DNA of 64,000 bases from G963663315 sp965116335 (GTDB taxonomy: Bacteria; Pseudomonadota; Gammaproteobacteria; Arenicellales; Poriferihabitantaceae): NCBI GenBank assembly GCA_965116335.1, contig OZ220677.1, forward strand, positions 496,001 to 560,000. Direction: 5' to 3'. Made by a program: the position numbers and the translations under genes. Shown piece after piece: positions 8,960-18,261 of this stretch (positions are counted from its first letter, which is position 1; every line of letters starts with the position of its first letter). The notes under the pieces are model-generated. The model was not told where the DNA came from, ran no database searches, and was given only the letters and a program-made list of their open reading frames with translations.

Positions 8960-9726
8960 ATAAACCGGATTTTGCACGTCTGTCCGGGAAAACCGCCCTG
9001 GTCACTGGCGGCGCCAGAGGAATCGGCCGGGCGATTGTCAGTCGATTCGTAGAGGAAGGCGCAACGGTAATGACCTGCGGGAGAGGAAAACGCCCTGAAG
9101 ACCTGCCCGATTCGGTATTCTGGATGACCGCAGATGTCTCCCGGACGGGACAGGTAATTGCCCTCAATCAGTACTTCCGGGAAATGCTCGGAGCGATGTC
9201 TGTACTGGTCAACAATGCGGGCATCCAGATTGAGAAAAACATACTCGACACAACAGACGAAGACTGGGAATCCGTGATGGGTGTCAACGCAAAAGGTACA
9301 TTTTTAACCTGCCGGGAAATGATCCCGAACATGGAAGCAGGTGGATCGATTATCAACATCGGCTCTATCTCAGCAACTCAGGCGGACCCCGGCCTGGCCC
9401 TCTACAATGCGTCGAAGGGTTTTGTCCATAGCCTGACCCGGTCCATCGCCGTAGATCATGGCCCCGACATTCGTTGCAACGCGATCTCACCCGGCTGGAT
9501 TCTGACCGGGATGGCAGATGCCGCCTTCGACATCGCGGACAACCCGGACAATGCCAGAAAGGATGCCCTGCAACGTCACCCGGCCGGGCGAATGGGACAA
9601 ACCGTTGACATCGCCAGCCTGGCCGTATGGCTGGCCGGTGACGAATCCAGCTTCGTCACCGGACAATGCTACGTAGTAGACGGAGGACTAACCGCCACCT
9701 CCCCGTTAAACCCCAAATTGTTCTAA
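8956..9726 (+). CDS. Short-chain dehydrogenase/reductase (SDR) family oxidoreductase
   Basis: A 256-residue classical SDR. The cofactor-binding TGGARGIG is at residues 17-24, NNAG at 86-89, and the catalytic Ser137, Tyr150 and Lys154 lie in GSIS and YNASKG. The PGWI segment and C-terminal GQCYVVDGG are also standard. It uses NAD(P)H on an alcohol or ketone; the substrate is unknown. The ATG overlaps the end of soxA-soxG by four bases, so it is expressed with the sarcosine oxidase genes. A role in sarcosine or one-carbon metabolism is suggested only by position. Confidence 0.85.
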   Translation: MNKPDFARLSGKTALVTGGARGIGRAIVSRFVEEGATVMTCGRGKRPEDLPDSVFWMTADVSRTGQVIALNQYFREMLGAMSVLVNNAGIQIEKNILDTTDEDWESVMGVNAKGTFLTCREMIPNMEAGGSIINIGSISATQADPGLALYNASKGFVHSLTRSIAVDHGPDIRCNAISPGWILTGMADAAFDIADNPDNARKDALQRHPAGRMGQTVDIASLAVWLAGDESSFVTGQCYVVDGGLTATSPLNPKLF

Positions 9727-9748
9727 ACACTTCTACCTAACCACCCGT

Positions 9749-9807
9749 CTTTCCCGCGCAGGCGGGAATCCACAATCATACGGAGCCTGCACTTAAAGTC
9801 ATCGTAG
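9749..9807. repeat. dRS3-like hairpin repeat, copy A
   Basis: The perfect 7-bp stem TTCCCGC/GCGGGAA (9751-9768) is followed by TCCACAA and, 22 bases later, GTCATCGTAG. The same layout with the same spacing recurs at 40415-40464, where one stem base pair is replaced by a different pair. The motif resembles the ATTCCC-N8-GGGAAT repeats called dRS3 in Neisseria, and similar hairpins occur in many proteobacterial genomes. The copy lies between the convergent SDR and uvrB genes. The last uvrB codons and stop (TGA at 9799-9801 on the minus strand) fall inside it. Confidence 0.75.
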
Positions 9808-11841
9808 AGTCGGCGGGGTGGTTTCCAGAAACTGGCCGGTGCGTATTCTGTTAATGCGGTCGCGGACTGAGGCGGCGGCTTCGAATTCCAGGTTTTTCGC
9901 ATAAGCGTACATTTCCTTCTCCAACCCTTTCAGCAATCGCCCCAGCTCCTTCGGCGACTGGCGTATGTATTCTTCAACGCCCTCCTCTGCGACCTGTCGG
10001 TCGGGCAGGTCGTTCCACAGAGAATCATCGGCGGTTACTCCATCAATGATGTCCTTGACCGGCTTGATGATCGACCTCGGAGTAATACCATGTACTTCAT
10101 TATGCTCTCGTTGTTTTGCCCGCCGTCGGTTGGTCTCGGCCAAAGCCTGCTGGATGGAACGGGTTTCCTGGTCGGCATAAAGAATAACCCTGCCGTCCAC
10201 ATTCCTGGCGGCGCGGCCAATCGTCTGAATCAGCGACCGGGTTGACCGGAGAAAGCCTTCCTTGTCCGCATCCAGTATCGCCACCAGAGAAACCTCCGGG
10301 ATGTCCAGCCCCTCTCTCAGCAGATTGATTCCAACCAGCACATCGAACACCCCTTTCCTCAGATCCCGGATTATTTCGACTCGCTCCACCGTATCAATAT
10401 CCGAGTGCAGATAACGCACCCGGACTTCATGTTCGTGCAGATATTCGGTCAAATCTTCCGCCATGCGTTTGGTCAACGTCGTCACCAGAACCCGTTGCTC
10501 AAGCGCGGCGCGTATCCTGATCTCAGAAAGCAAATCATCCACCTGATGATTCACCGGACGAAGCTCAACCTCCGGGTCCATCAGCCCGGTGGGACGAACC
10601 ACCTGTTCCACTACGTCAGAAACACGTTCCGCCTCATAATCCCCCGGCGTTGCAGATACGAAAATCGTCTGCGGCAACAGGTTCTCGAATTCATCAAAAC
10701 GAAGTGGGCGGTTATCAATCGCACAAGGCAGACGAAAGCCGTATTCAACCAAAGTCTCCTTTCTGGAACGGTCGCCCCGGTACATGGCACCGAGCTGGGG
10801 TATGGTGGCATGACTTTCATCAATGAAAACCAGTGCATTGTCGGGCAGATAATCCATCAGAGTGGGCGGTGGCTGACCCGGGTTGCGGCCAGACAAATAG
10901 CGGGAATAGTTTTCGATGCCATTGCAGTATCCCAACTCCTGCATCATTTCCAGATCATACAGCGTTCTTTGCTCCAGCCTTTGTGCCTCAACCAACTGGT
11001 TGCTATCTCGCAGTTGAGCCAGCCTTTCCCGTAATTCCTGCCGGATATCGTCCAGCACATTCAGGATGGTCTCGCGTGCAGTCACATAGTGGCTCTTGGG
11101 GTAAACCGTCACTCGATTCAGATGTTCCTCGACTCCACCTGTTAATGGATCGAACCGGGAAAGACTATCCACTTCATCACCGAACAATTGTATGCGGATT
11201 GCCAGCCTTTCCGATTCCGCCGGATAGACATCAATCACATCACCACGCACCCGGAATGTGCTCCTTCGTAGTTCCAGATCATTGCGGGTATATTGCAGTT
11301 CGGCCAGGCGTTTCAGGATCGCTCGCTGGCTGATCGAGTCTCCTTTTTTCAGATGCAGAATCATTCCATGATACGCCGCCGGGTCACCTAATCCATAGAT
11401 CGCGGAAACCGTGCCCACGATAATAACATCCTGTCTTTCCAGCAGGGCCTTGGTCGCGGACAACCGCATCTGATCGATATGATCATTGACGGAGGCGTCT
11501 TTCTCGATAAAGGTATCTGAACTCGGCACATACGCTTCAGGCTGATAATAATCATAGTAGGAAACGAAATACTCGACCGCATTTTGCGGGAAAAAATCCC
11601 TCATCTCAGAATACAACTGTGCCGCCAGAGTCTTGTTGTGCGCCAGAATCAAAGCCGCTCTCCCGGTATTGGCGATCACACTTGCCATGGTAAATGTCTT
11701 GCCGGAGCCAGTGACACCGAGCAAGGTCTGGAATGCTTCGCCGTTCTCTATGCCTTCGGTCAACGCCTGAATGGCGCCCGGCTGATCTCCAGCTGGCGCG
11801 AACGTACTTTGCAGATGGTATTTTGCCGGGGCAGACATCAA
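9799..11841 (-). CDS. uvrB: Excinuclease ABC subunit B
   Basis: UvrB is the DNA-damage-verifying helicase-like subunit of nucleotide excision repair, handed to lesions by UvrA and then binding UvrC. The 680-residue protein has Walker A GVTGSGKT at 42-49 and the beta-hairpin region with YYDYYQPEAY. Helicase domain 2 carries LLREGLDIPEV and QTIGRAARN, and a C-terminal UVR motif lies at about 636-671. Length is normal. No LexA-box palindrome was found in the roughly 120 bases upstream, so SOS control is not evident. The stop codon lies within a dispersed repeat. Confidence 0.97.
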   Translation of the reverse strand: MMSAPAKYHLQSTFAPAGDQPGAIQALTEGIENGEAFQTLLGVTGSGKTFTMASVIANTGRAALILAHNKTLAAQLYSEMRDFFPQNAVEYFVSYYDYYQPEAYVPSSDTFIEKDASVNDHIDQMRLSATKALLERQDVIIVGTVSAIYGLGDPAAYHGMILHLKKGDSISQRAILKRLAELQYTRNDLELRRSTFRVRGDVIDVYPAESERLAIRIQLFGDEVDSLSRFDPLTGGVEEHLNRVTVYPKSHYVTARETILNVLDDIRQELRERLAQLRDSNQLVEAQRLEQRTLYDLEMMQELGYCNGIENYSRYLSGRNPGQPPPTLMDYLPDNALVFIDESHATIPQLGAMYRGDRSRKETLVEYGFRLPCAIDNRPLRFDEFENLLPQTIFVSATPGDYEAERVSDVVEQVVRPTGLMDPEVELRPVNHQVDDLLSEIRIRAALEQRVLVTTLTKRMAEDLTEYLHEHEVRVRYLHSDIDTVERVEIIRDLRKGVFDVLVGINLLREGLDIPEVSLVAILDADKEGFLRSTRSLIQTIGRAARNVDGRVILYADQETRSIQQALAETNRRRAKQREHNEVHGITPRSIIKPVKDIIDGVTADDSLWNDLPDRQVAEEGVEEYIRQSPKELGRLLKGLEKEMYAYAKNLEFEAAASVRDRINRIRTGQFLETTPPTLR

Positions 11842-11922
11842 GTATTCTGGTCGAGAAACTCAGGAAAAAGGATAGAAACGGAAATACAGTGCATTTTTTT
11901 GCTTATTTTTATGTAATGATAC

Positions 11923-11951
11923 TTGACCTGGTCGATGTCGGCAATTAGTAT
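11923..11951 (+). promoter_or_regulatory. Sigma70 promoter of tRNA-Asn
   Basis: TTGACC (11923-11928) and TAGTAT (11946-11951) are separated by 17 bases, followed by a GC-rich discriminator just before the tRNA at 11963. GC-rich discriminators are typical of stable-RNA promoters under stringent control. Confidence 0.7.
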
Positions 11952-11962
11952 TCCCGCTCCGT

Positions 11963-12038
11963 TCCCCGGTAGCTCAGTTGGTAGAGCAGGTGGCTGTTAA
12001 CCACCCTGTCGGCAGTTCGAGTCTGTCCCGGGGAGCCA
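11963..12038 (+). tRNA. tRNA-Asn (GTT)
   Basis: A full cloverleaf: acceptor TCCCCGG/CCGGGGA, D-loop TAGCTCAGTTGGTAGAGC, anticodon stem GGTGG/CCACC with loop CTGTTAA (anticodon GTT), and T-arm with GTTCGAG. The 3' CCA is encoded. It is convergent with truB. Confidence 0.97.
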
Positions 12039-12073
12039 ATTCAGCAGACCCGTTCATCGCCGGGTCGATCCGG

Positions 12074-12988
12074 TTATGCAAATACCTTCCGGGGCACAAT
12101 TTTCCCATCCGCCATCTGTCCCAGCCCGATAAACTGGCCGTTTTGCGAATACAGCCGAATCTGCCCCTGATCCGGGCAATTCCGTAGATGCTCCAGCGGA
12201 CAGACCGGCTGCCCCTGACAGAAAGCCGCGACACAGTCCGGTGATAATTCAATTTTCGGCAACCCTTGCAGAGCCTGGTCCATGGGGATCAGCAGTTCTT
12301 GTCTGCGCTCAGATGAGTCCAGCGCCTCGAGCCGCTCCAGGCTGACACACTGATCAAGCCTGAAATCATTGACCACTACCCTTCTCAGGCACTCCACATG
12401 CGCCCCGCAACCCAGCGCATCGCCAATATCTACCGCCAGACTGCGTATGTAAAACCCCTTTGAACAATGAACCCGCAACTCCAGGTAATCGTCGTCAATA
12501 CTCAGTACCGAGAGATCATGCACCGTCACCGTCCTCGGCTGCCGTTGCACTTCCAGCCCTTTCCTCGCCAGTTTGTACAATCTCTGTCCGTCCTGTTTCA
12601 GCGCGGAAAACATCGGCGGGATCTGCTGAATCTCCCCTTTGAACCGGGAAAGCACTTGAGCCAGCGTCACTTCGTTATATTCGACCGCCTTTCTCTCCAG
12701 CTCCTTGCCGGCTTTATCTCCACTATCCGTAGTAACCCCAAGCCGGATACCGACTTCATAATGTTTGGTGGATTCAAGCAACAGACCGGATATCCGGGTC
12801 GCATGACCGAAACAGATCGGCAGAACCCCGGTCGCAATCGGGTCCAGACTGCCCGTATGCCCGGCCTTGCGCGCATTCAGCAGCCGCTTGACAATCTGGA
12901 GCGCTTTATTGGAGGTAATCCCGGCTGGCTTGTCGATCAGCAAGATACCATTGATCGGTACACCCCGGAGCTTCCGGTTACCCGACAT
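12074..12988 (-). CDS. truB: tRNA pseudouridine(55) synthase TruB
   Basis: TruB makes pseudouridine 55 in the T-loop of tRNAs. In the 304-residue product, the catalytic Asp49 lies in GHTGSLDP, after the family N-terminus NGILLIDKPAGITSN. A C-terminal extension with a PUA-like domain (about residues 250-304) matches the longer gammaproteobacterial form. It is the last gene of the rimP-nusA-infB-rbfA-truB operon and overlaps the end of rbfA by 11 bases. The rpsO and pnp genes that often follow are absent; a convergent tRNA-Asn lies there instead. Confidence 0.97.
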   Translation of the reverse strand: MSGNRKLRGVPINGILLIDKPAGITSNKALQIVKRLLNARKAGHTGSLDPIATGVLPICFGHATRISGLLLESTKHYEVGIRLGVTTDSGDKAGKELERKAVEYNEVTLAQVLSRFKGEIQQIPPMFSALKQDGQRLYKLARKGLEVQRQPRTVTVHDLSVLSIDDDYLELRVHCSKGFYIRSLAVDIGDALGCGAHVECLRRVVVNDFRLDQCVSLERLEALDSSERRQELLIPMDQALQGLPKIELSPDCVAAFCQGQPVCPLEHLRNCPDQGQIRLYSQNGQFIGLGQMADGKIVPRKVFA

Positions 12989-13349
12989 TCCCGCGGTTCA
13001 GCCGGTCTATCAAGCGGGACATATCCATGCCGCGCTGAATGCTGTCATCATACTTGAATACCAGGCTCGGAGTGACTCTCAGATTGACGGTCTGGCTCAG
13101 CAGATGACGTATATAGCCCGCTGACTTGTTCAGCAACTTCTCAATGCGGATGGATTCCGGGTCAGACTGACTGGACAAAACCCGGGTGGATGACACGAAC
13201 ACCGTGGAAGTCCTGAGATCCTTGCTAATGGTCACGCCAGTCACGGTCACCGTATTGATACGATCATCGTTCAGTTCCCTGGCAATCAATACCGCGATTT
13301 CCCTTTTCAATAATTCCGCGACTCTGCGGGTCCTGGCGACTTCCTGCAT
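12978..13349 (-). CDS. rbfA: 30S ribosome-binding factor RbfA
   Basis: RbfA is a late 30S assembly factor that binds near the 16S rRNA 5' helix and is needed for cold-shock adaptation. The 123-residue protein has the KH-like core with the family start RTRRVAELLKREIAVLI and the 'LRVTPSLVFKYDDSI' segment near the C-terminus. Length is normal. It sits 25 bases after infB and overlaps truB. Confidence 0.96.
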   Translation of the reverse strand: MQEVARTRRVAELLKREIAVLIARELNDDRINTVTVTGVTISKDLRTSTVFVSSTRVLSSQSDPESIRIEKLLNKSAGYIRHLLSQTVNLRVTPSLVFKYDDSIQRGMDMSRLIDRLNRGNVG

Positions 13350-13374
13350 AGTAACATTCCCGTGACCTGACAGC

Positions 13375-16011
13375 CTATAATTCCTGGGCAGTCTGGATGA
13401 TTTCGAATACCTCTATCTGGTCTCCAACCCGGATGTCGTTGTAGTCCTTGATTCCGATTCCGCATTCATAACCGTTTTTGACCTCATTAACATCGTCCTT
13501 GAATCGCTTGAGGGAATCAATAGCACCCTCGAATATCACCGTGTTTTCCCGCAGTATCCGCACCGGCAGGTTCTTCCTGACGATGCCCTCGGTGACATAG
13601 CTGCCCGCGACCGCCCCGATTTTCGGGGCACGGAATATGTCTCTGACTTCGACAAGACCGACATGTTGTTCTTTCGATATTGGCGACAACAACCCGGACA
13701 TTGTAGCCTTCACCACATCAATTACGTCATAAACCACATTGTGATAAAGAACGGTAATCCCTTCTTTCTCAATCAACTTCCTGGCTGTTGCGTCCGCTCG
13801 CACATTAAAGCCGACAATCAGTGCCCCGGTCGCCATCGCCAGATTAACGTCCGATTCATTGATACCACCCACCATGCCGTGTACCACATTGACATTGACT
13901 GCATCCACCGACAGCTTGGTCAGCAACCCGCTGATCGCCTCGACAGAGCCTTGCACATCCGCTTTTACCAGGACATTCAGAGTCTTGACGTCGCCTTCTT
14001 TCATCCGGTTGAAGACGCTCTCGAGCTTCACCTTCTGTTGCTGGGCCAATTTTAGCTCCTTGGAGCGCCCCTGGCGCCTGGTGGCTATTTCCCGTGCCCT
14101 TCTCTCGTCGCCGACCACCACGATTTCATCACCGGCCACTGGCGTTCCCGCCAACCCCTGTATTTCAATCGGTGTCGATGGTCCCGCCTCAGTAATTCTT
14201 TTGCCGCGGTCGTTCAGTATCTCCCGAACCCGGCCAGTTTCCCGGCCAGCCAGAACAATATCGCCCTGTTCCAACAAACCCTGCTGCACCAGCACGGTAG
14301 CAACCGGGCCGCGTCCCTTGTCCAGACGAGCCTCAACCACCAGTCCGGTAGCGTGGCCGCCAGGGCGTGCTTTCAAATCAGCCACTTCAGCCTGCAATAA
14401 TACCGATTCAAGCAGGCTCTCGACCCCCTGGCCGGTAATCGCCGACACTTCATTCACCAGCGTATCACCGCCCCACTCCTCGGCTATGACTCCACGATTG
14501 GATAGCTCCTGCCTGACCCGTTCCGGGTCGGCCTGCTCACGGTCTATCTTGTTTAACGCGACCACGATCGGAACGTCCGCCGCTTTGGCGTGATTGATCG
14601 CCTCAATAGTCTGCGGCTTCACTCCGTCATCGGCGGCGACCACCAGGATGATAATATCGGTCGCTCTGGCTCCCCTGGCCCGCATCGCGGAAAAGGCTTC
14701 ATGACCCGGCGTATCCAGGAAACAGATCTCGTGATCATTCAGGTTGACCCGATAAGCGCCGATGTGCTGGGTGATTCCTCCCGCCTCCGCATCCACCACC
14801 TTGGTATTTCGCAGATAATCAAGCAAGGATGTCTTGCCATGATCCACATGCCCCATCACAGTAACCACTGGCGGACGGGAAACCTGTTCAATCATCTCAT
14901 CGGGGTCGGACAACATGGATTCCGGGTCTTCCTTGTCGGCAGGTCTCGCCACATGTCCCATTTCCTCAATCAGCAGAATTGCGGTATCCTGATCCAGAAT
15001 CTGGTTAATGGTAACCATGGAACCCATATCCATCATCGCCTTGATCACTTCACCGGCCTTGATCGACATGGCCTGGGCAAGCTCACCCACTGTCATCGCC
15101 TCGGACACCTGGACTTCATGAATCACCGGTGCGGTCGGTTTTTCAAAGACATGCTGATTCGAGGTGGATGAAGATATTCTGCCCGGCTTCCTGATCAAGC
15201 GTCGCCCCTTATCCCGACGGCGTTTGGCTGCGTGCAGTTCTTCCCGACCGGACAGGGTTTCCGTGCTTCCACTCCGATCTCGTTTACCTTTTTTACCTCT
15301 TTTCGCTTTACCCGGTTTTTTCCGGTCTGTTGTTTTCGGGCCGGGTTCACCGGCAACCGGTTTCGGCGCAGGCGATTCATCCGCTTTTGAAGTCGGCCCC
15401 GATTCCGGTTCCGGTTTCGGTTCCGGTTCAGCATCCGGCTCAGGCTCAAGCTCGGCTTCAGGAACAGGATCCGGTGGCAAAGCACTATCTTCCTGCACCA
15501 CAGTCTTCTCTTCTACAACGACCGCCACTGGCTCGATTGATTCTACTGCCTCCGGTTCCTCCTGCTGAGATTGCTCATGTGGCGGCTGTGGCGTGCCTGA
15601 ATGGCTGGCTTCCTGCGCGGCGATATTCAGTTCTGTCTCTTTATCAGCCTGTTCCTGCGCTTCCCGCTCAATCCTGTCTTCTTCCTCCTGACGAACCTGA
15701 TCCGCCTCCAGCGTGCTTCGTTTTATGAAGGTTCGGCGTTTTTTTACCTCAACATGAACAGTACGCGCAGCCCCCGTTCTCGAAGTCTGCCGGATTTGCC
15801 GGGTCTGCCTGCTTTTCAGGAATATACGGTCTTTTGAGGGTGCTCTCGTCTCACGGCGTTCCAGATGTTGCAATAACTGGAGCTTCTCATGGTCTTCCAG
15901 CAAATCATCCCTGGTCTTCCCGGAAATACCGGCCTGCTCAAGCTGATCCAGCAACTTTTCAATACTGATATTGATTTGTCTGGCAAAAGCGTCAATGGTC
16001 GCCTGGGACAT
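13375..16011 (-). CDS. infB: Translation initiation factor IF-2
   Basis: IF-2 is the GTPase that brings fMet-tRNA to the 30S subunit. The 878-residue chain starts with an IF2_N domain, then has a long charged linker (about residues 95-280). That linker holds a Glu/Pro-rich stretch alternating EPEP-type dipeptides and a Lys/Arg-rich stretch. The G domain begins near residue 385 with GHVDHGKTS, DTPGH and NKID, followed by domains II to IV. The linker's repeated codons make 15400-15470 a low-complexity patch at DNA level. It lies 33 bases downstream of nusA in the usual operon. Confidence 0.97.
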   Translation of the reverse strand: MSQATIDAFARQINISIEKLLDQLEQAGISGKTRDDLLEDHEKLQLLQHLERRETRAPSKDRIFLKSRQTRQIRQTSRTGAARTVHVEVKKRRTFIKRSTLEADQVRQEEEDRIEREAQEQADKETELNIAAQEASHSGTPQPPHEQSQQEEPEAVESIEPVAVVVEEKTVVQEDSALPPDPVPEAELEPEPDAEPEPKPEPESGPTSKADESPAPKPVAGEPGPKTTDRKKPGKAKRGKKGKRDRSGSTETLSGREELHAAKRRRDKGRRLIRKPGRISSSTSNQHVFEKPTAPVIHEVQVSEAMTVGELAQAMSIKAGEVIKAMMDMGSMVTINQILDQDTAILLIEEMGHVARPADKEDPESMLSDPDEMIEQVSRPPVVTVMGHVDHGKTSLLDYLRNTKVVDAEAGGITQHIGAYRVNLNDHEICFLDTPGHEAFSAMRARGARATDIIILVVAADDGVKPQTIEAINHAKAADVPIVVALNKIDREQADPERVRQELSNRGVIAEEWGGDTLVNEVSAITGQGVESLLESVLLQAEVADLKARPGGHATGLVVEARLDKGRGPVATVLVQQGLLEQGDIVLAGRETGRVREILNDRGKRITEAGPSTPIEIQGLAGTPVAGDEIVVVGDERRAREIATRRQGRSKELKLAQQQKVKLESVFNRMKEGDVKTLNVLVKADVQGSVEAISGLLTKLSVDAVNVNVVHGMVGGINESDVNLAMATGALIVGFNVRADATARKLIEKEGITVLYHNVVYDVIDVVKATMSGLLSPISKEQHVGLVEVRDIFRAPKIGAVAGSYVTEGIVRKNLPVRILRENTVIFEGAIDSLKRFKDDVNEVKNGYECGIGIKDYNDIRVGDQIEVFEIIQTAQEL

Positions 16012-16044
16012 TGTCGTATTCCGTATCTATGTTACTGAATTAAA

Positions 16045-17532
16045 TTATTCAAACCAGGATGCGCGAGCAGTCATAATCAACTCGCTGGCCCGCTGATTTC
16101 CGATGTCAACAATGTCCAGAACCTCATCAACCGCGCACTCTGCCAATTCTTCACGGGTACGCACTCCGCCCATGGCCAGAGACTTTGCGGTATCTTCGTC
16201 AATCCCTTCCACCGCCAGCAGATCTTCGGCGGGTTCTTTTTCTACCTGAGTCGCTATGGCACTGGTCAGCAAATTGTCCTGCGCCCGGTTTCTCAACTCA
16301 TCCACCAGTTCTTCATCAAACTCTTCGATTTCGACCAGCTCCTGTCGTGGCACATAAGCGATTTCCTCCAGCGTATTGAACCCTTCCTGGGCCAGGATAA
16401 CCGCTGTATTCTCATCAATCGACAACTGCGACTTGAATTTCTCAATCAATGCCCACTGCTCCGCATCCTGTTTCTCCTGAGCGGCCTTGTCGGTCATCAG
16501 ATTCAACTCCCATCCGGTCAGATCGGACGCGAGACGAACATTCTGCCCTCCTCGCCCGATCGCGCGGGAAAGATTCTCCTCGGTCACGACCACATCCATC
16601 GCCTTGATTTCCTCGTCGATAAATATCGACTCGACTTCCGCTGGCGCCAGTGCCTGTATGACGAACTCATCAATCTTGTCAGACCAGACAATGATATCTA
16701 CGCGCTCCCCGGCAATCTCATTGGAAACACTTTGCACCCTTGACCCTCGAATACCTACACAGGCACCGACCGGATCGACATTGGCATCATTGGTTCGCAC
16801 CGAAATCTTGGCGCGCGAACCCGGGTCTCTGGCCGCCCCGGTAATTTCTATAATCCCCTCTCCCGCTTCCGGGACTTCCAGCTTGAACAACTCGATCAGA
16901 AATTGAGAGGAAAGCCGGGTAAGCACCAGCTGCGGCCCACGAGCTTCCAGGTCGATTTCCTTTAACAGTGCGCGAATCCGGTCCCCCGGTCGCAAACCTT
17001 CCCTCGGGATCATCTCGTTTTTCGGCAGAATTGCCTCAGCATCGCCCAGGTCAACCACTGCATTGCCATGATCCAGCCTTTTCACGGTTCCTGAGATCAG
17101 AGTGCCAAACTTGTCCTTGTATCGTTGGGCGATCTGGTTCCTCTCCGCTTCCTTGACCTTCTGCATGATCACCTGCTTGGCGGCCTGAGCCGCAATCCGA
17201 CCGAACTCCACTCTCTCCATGGGTTCCTCGATCAAATCATCGACATTCAGATCCGGATCGTTTTCGCGCGCTTCTGATAATGGAATCTGGCGATCAGGAA
17301 ACTCCCGCTCGGCATCGTCAGCAATGATTTCCCAGACCCGGTAGGTATCATAATCCCCGGTGTCCTGATGAATGCTGACTCGGGCATCAATATCGCCCGG
17401 GTGCCATTTCTTGGTTGCCGTGACCAGCGCTGTTTCGATAGCATTAAAAATGACTCCCTTCTCCAGGCCCTTCTCCCGGGAAACCACCTCTACCATCATT
17501 AATATTTCGTTATTTGTAATCGCCATGTTCAA
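16045..17532 (-). CDS. nusA: Transcription termination/antitermination protein NusA
   Basis: NusA binds RNA polymerase and nascent RNA to modulate pausing, termination and antitermination. The 495-residue product has the N-terminal polymerase-binding domain, an S1 domain around residues 135-200, and KH1 and KH2 (about 230-370, including GRGGQNVRLAS). Two C-terminal acidic repeats (about 370-425 and 440-495) match the long gammaproteobacterial form. The gene is 14 bases downstream of rimP. Its product may feed back on the tandem terminators in the rimP leader. Confidence 0.97.
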   Translation of the reverse strand: MNMAITNNEILMMVEVVSREKGLEKGVIFNAIETALVTATKKWHPGDIDARVSIHQDTGDYDTYRVWEIIADDAEREFPDRQIPLSEARENDPDLNVDDLIEEPMERVEFGRIAAQAAKQVIMQKVKEAERNQIAQRYKDKFGTLISGTVKRLDHGNAVVDLGDAEAILPKNEMIPREGLRPGDRIRALLKEIDLEARGPQLVLTRLSSQFLIELFKLEVPEAGEGIIEITGAARDPGSRAKISVRTNDANVDPVGACVGIRGSRVQSVSNEIAGERVDIIVWSDKIDEFVIQALAPAEVESIFIDEEIKAMDVVVTEENLSRAIGRGGQNVRLASDLTGWELNLMTDKAAQEKQDAEQWALIEKFKSQLSIDENTAVILAQEGFNTLEEIAYVPRQELVEIEEFDEELVDELRNRAQDNLLTSAIATQVEKEPAEDLLAVEGIDEDTAKSLAMGGVRTREELAECAVDEVLDIVDIGNQRASELIMTARASWFE

Positions 17533-17546
17533 TCGACACTGAAAAA

Positions 17547-18002
17547 TTAAAATGCCGGTTCAAGTCTCGCTGTTTCCATATCTTCATAGGCCAACTCGTA
17601 ACTCTCACCGTCTACTTCAAGCACCACGTTGACATCATTCGTTTCAACCATTTGCCCGGTAAATCGTCTCCTGCCCAATACATGAGTCCGCATCACTATC
17701 CTCACATTCTCTCCCAGACATTTTTTGAAATGCCCTGGTTTGACCAGAGGCCGATCCAGTCCCGGAGATGAAACCTCCAGCAGGTATTTCATATCCAACG
17801 GGTCTTCAACATCCAGAATGGCACCGATCTGTCGGCTCACAGCCTCACAGTCATCCACCCGGATTCCACCCGGCGCGTCAATATAAAAACGCAGCACGTT
17901 GTGCTTGCCCTGATTACCCTGTTCAATATGCAATAGCTCATAACCCAGGTTTTCCACCGGCGGTTCAAGCATCGTTCTCAATTTCTCAATCGTACCGCGC
18001 AA
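17547..18002 (-). CDS. rimP: Ribosome maturation factor RimP
   Basis: RimP is required for 30S subunit maturation. The 151-residue protein matches the family in length and in the blocks LEPPVENLGYELLHIE and DPLDMKYLLEVSSPGLDRPL. The start used is TTG at 18002. The next upstream in-frame codons include a TGA, and the only downstream ATG (codon 12) would remove conserved residues, so the rare TTG start is likely. The start codon is only about 33 bases beyond an intrinsic terminator. Confidence 0.94.
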   Translation of the reverse strand: MRGTIEKLRTMLEPPVENLGYELLHIEQGNQGKHNVLRFYIDAPGGIRVDDCEAVSRQIGAILDVEDPLDMKYLLEVSSPGLDRPLVKPGHFKKCLGENVRIVMRTHVLGRRRFTGQMVETNDVNVVLEVDGESYELAYEDMETARLEPAF

Positions 18003-18034
18003 CGGTCAATCTGCCTGCCTTCATGCACTACATA

Positions 18035-18061
18035 TAAAAAACGGGCTGTAAGACTCGCCCG
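18035..18061 (-). terminator. Intrinsic terminator in the rimP leader (proximal)
   Basis: On the minus strand, CGGGC (18061-18057) pairs with GCCCG (18046-18042) around a 10-base loop and is followed directly by six T's. This is a compact rho-independent terminator ending about 33 bases before the rimP TTG start, so transcripts entering the operon must read through it. Confidence 0.7.
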
Positions 18062-18080
18062 AATCATTTTCTACCTATCC

Positions 18081-18111
18081 AAAAGCAAAACCCCGCATAG
18101 AAAGCGGGGTT
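18081..18111 (-). terminator. Intrinsic terminator in the rimP leader (distal)
   Basis: A perfect 8-bp stem AACCCCGC/GCGGGGTT (18089-18096 with 18104-18111) has a 7-base loop and, on the minus strand, is followed by TTTTGCTTTT. It is the stronger of two tandem terminators ahead of rimP. Confidence 0.75.
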
Positions 18112-18261
18112 CAAGGTAAGCCCTGTCAAAGAGCAAAACGATCAAAACCAGATCATGCAACCAGATTCCCTGCGGATACCTGCTTCCACAATACTACCAC
18201 CAACCTGTCTCACATCATCATCGTCCGGCTCTCCAGAGACCTCCCACACTCCACATCCCGA
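18112..18261 (-). other. Long untranslated leader of the rimP-nusA-infB operon
   Basis: From the proposed promoter (18262-18290) to the first terminator there are about 150 bases with no recognisable gene. An open frame of about 49 sense codons from the IS edge ends at a TGA near 18144, but it starts upstream of the promoter and shows no known domain. Part of the segment (18189-18205) is an inverted copy of sequence on the other side of the IS. No tRNA gene is seen here, unlike E. coli, where metY heads the operon. Confidence 0.4.
18189..18205. repeat. Inverted repeat flanking the IS (left arm)
   Basis: CAATACTACCACCAACC here and GGTTGGTGGTAGAATTG at 20042-20058 are inverted copies that match at 16 of 17 positions. 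Before the IS inserted, the arms lay about 120 bases apart. A few further bases match beyond the core (ACATCAT on both). Confidence 0.6.

Noticed and set aside
11842..11922. Possible LexA box upstream of uvrB
   Set aside because: Only a half-site (CACTGTAT) is present; the matching ACAG arm at the right spacing is absent.
15164..15728. Serine-rich and other plus-strand frames opposite the infB linker
   Set aside because: They mirror the low-complexity Glu/Pro codons of IF-2 and have no independent support.
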